Below, piece after piece: positions 30,702 to 31,917 of a stretch of DNA of 31,917 nucleotides. Each line of letters starts with the position of its first letter. Within the stretch, counting starts at the first letter, position 1. The notes beneath the pieces are model-generated. The model saw only the letters and a program-made list of their open reading frames with translations, was not told the DNA's origin and did not search any database. Position numbers and translations under genes: made by a program. The DNA is from Bacillota bacterium (GTDB taxonomy: Bacteria > Bacillota > Clostridia > Lachnospirales > Lachnospiraceae): contig JAEZKD010000268.1 in assembly GCA_023415655.1 (NCBI GenBank), positions 1-31,917 of the forward strand, given 5' to 3'.

Positions 30702-31862
30702 ATGAAAGAGAATCAAAGTAAGCTAGAACAATTAGGGTTGAAAACTCCTTGCTATGTAGTCTTTGAAGAATTACTCACTAGGAATTTAGAAGTGCTAAAA
30801 TCAGTCATGGATCAGACAGGAGCCAAGATATTACTAGCACAGAAGGCATTTTCGATGTATTACTATTATCCTTTGATTGGTTCTTATCTATCGGGCACAA
30901 CTGCAAGTTCCTTGTTTGAAGTACAACTTGGAGCAAGTAAAATGGGTGGCGAAGTACATATCTTTAATCCAGCTTACGGTAAAGAGGAGTTCCCAAAGAT
31001 TTTAGAGTTGAGTGACCACATTGTGTTTAATACCATGGAGCAGGTAAGAACCTTTTATCCCTTGATTTTACAGCACAATGAGCATTCAAAAAAGAAAGTA
31101 AGCATTGGATTGAGGATTAATCCAGAGTATTCAGAAATTGAGGTGGAGCTTTATAATCCGTGTGCGAAAGGGTCTCGTTTTGGAGCTACCATTGATCAAC
31201 TGACGATGGAGGATTTCTTATTATTAGACGGTCTTCACTTTCATACAATGTGCGAACAGAATTCTGATGTGTTAGAACGTACCTTACGTGTAGTGGAAGA
31301 AAAGTTTGGCCCATATCTTTCTTTGATGAAATGGATTAATTTTGGTGGTGGGCATCATATAACAAGAAGTGATTACGATATCAAGCGTTTAATAGCGTGT
31401 ATCTTACATATCAAGGAAACCTACCAGGTACAGGTTTACCTAGAACCTGGAGAAGCGGTTGCGTTAAATACTGGTTTTTTAGTTTCTAAGGTAGTTGACT
31501 TTTGTGGCAAGAATCGTGAATGTGCAATTCTTGATACCTCTGCCACCTGTCATATGCCAGATGTGATTGAGATGCCATATCGCCCTGAAATTCTTGGTGC
31601 TGGTAAGCCTGGGGAGAAAAAGTATACGTATCTTCTAGGAGGACCAACCTGTCTTGCGGGGGATGTGATCGGTGAATATTCGTTTGATGAAGAGTTATCA
31701 CAAGGGCAGGAACTCATCTTTTGTGATATGGCGCATTATAGCATGGTAAAGAACAATACCTTTAATGGGATCAATCTTCCGTCGATCTATGCCTACACCA
31801 AAGAAGGGAAAGCAGTACTTGTGAAGGAGTTTGGTTACGAGGATTTTATAAGAAGGCTCTAG
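30702..31862 (+). CDS. nspC: Carboxynorspermidine/carboxyspermidine decarboxylase
   Basis: The 386-aa PLP enzyme of the alanine-racemase-fold decarboxylases removes CO2 from the carboxy-polyamine made by the preceding dehydrogenase. Motifs: TPCYVVFEELLTRNLEVL, PLP lysine K48 in LLAQKAFS, LRINPEYSEIE, FHTMCEQ, INFGGGHHITR (phosphate loop), LEPGEAV, LDTSATCHMPDVIEMPYRP, and LGGPTCLAGDVIGEY with the catalytic Cys. ATG 30702 is chosen because AGGTGAT stands 5 nt upstream, overlapping the previous stop; a GTG at 30693 would add three residues. No terminator was seen in the last 55 bases of the window. Confidence 0.93.
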   Translation: MKENQSKLEQLGLKTPCYVVFEELLTRNLEVLKSVMDQTGAKILLAQKAFSMYYYYPLIGSYLSGTTASSLFEVQLGASKMGGEVHIFNPAYGKEEFPKILELSDHIVFNTMEQVRTFYPLILQHNEHSKKKVSIGLRINPEYSEIEVELYNPCAKGSRFGATIDQLTMEDFLLLDGLHFHTMCEQNSDVLERTLRVVEEKFGPYLSLMKWINFGGGHHITRSDYDIKRLIACILHIKETYQVQVYLEPGEAVALNTGFLVSKVVDFCGKNRECAILDTSATCHMPDVIEMPYRPEILGAGKPGEKKYTYLLGGPTCLAGDVIGEYSFDEELSQGQELIFCDMAHYSMVKNNTFNGINLPSIYAYTKEGKAVLVKEFGYEDFIRRL

Positions 31863-31917
31863 TGTGCAATAGTTACATAGATTCTCTGATGAGATGATAG
31901 TTAGGTTACAAGGGCTT

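Overview
The window looks like chromosomal DNA of a low-GC, anaerobic, probably motile Firmicute. I infer a Clostridia/Lachnospiraceae-type bacterium close to Lachnoclostridium phytofermentans. The reasons are the AT-rich sequence, strong AGGAGG ribosome sites, frequent TTGACA-17-TATAAT promoters, an apparent Re-type citrate synthase, ferredoxin-linked indolepyruvate oxidoreductase, a sigma-D-like chemotaxis promoter and clostridial small proteins. No tRNA, rRNA, CRISPR array, transposase or phage gene was seen.

Layout. (1) Bases 1-1716: the end of a surface-polysaccharide operon, with two overlapping family-2 glycosyltransferases, the first cut by the window edge. It ends at a 103-nt palindrome facing carbamate kinase (minus strand). 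(2) 2992-5221: methylglyoxal synthase converges with a methyl-accepting chemotaxis protein that has a sigma-D-like promoter. (3) 5448-8751: a three-gene operon of putative Re-citrate synthase, isocitrate dehydrogenase and a GntR/FCD regulator, with an operator-like palindrome on its promoter. This is the oxidative half-TCA route to 2-oxoglutarate and glutamate. (4) 8873-10749: chorismate synthase, a small acidic protein behind a paired-dyad promoter, and a Cys/Gly-rich small membrane protein built from a tandem duplication.

(5) 10965-19457: a first phenylacetate-CoA ligase with its own strong promoter, a sodium/solute symporter, a small CmpB-like membrane protein, then the operon iorA-iorB-ACT-paaK-ACT. 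IOR and PaaK interconvert aromatic 2-oxoacids, aryl-acetyl-CoAs and free aryl-acetates. The tandem-ACT proteins suggest amino-acid sensing. (6) 19547-22382: a NusG-domain-II membrane protein, a secreted SH3-SH3-M23 peptidase and a divergent cytoplasmic-type subtilase. (7) 22716-25686: a membrane protein with a perfect cre-type box at its start point, and a GH36 alpha-galactosidase. (8) 26145-31862: a five-gene polyamine locus (arginine decarboxylase, spermidine synthase, agmatinase-type ureohydrolase, carboxynorspermidine dehydrogenase-type and carboxynorspermidine decarboxylase). It joins the aminopropyltransferase and carboxy-intermediate routes to spermidine.

The points most worth follow-up are the hybrid polyamine locus, the IOR/PaaK/ACT operon, the Re-citrate synthase operon with its candidate autoregulatory operator, the duplicated Cys/Gly-rich peptide next to a tightly controlled small acidic ORF, and two families of small palindromic elements in the intergenic regions. 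All functions come from reading motifs by eye. No database search was run.
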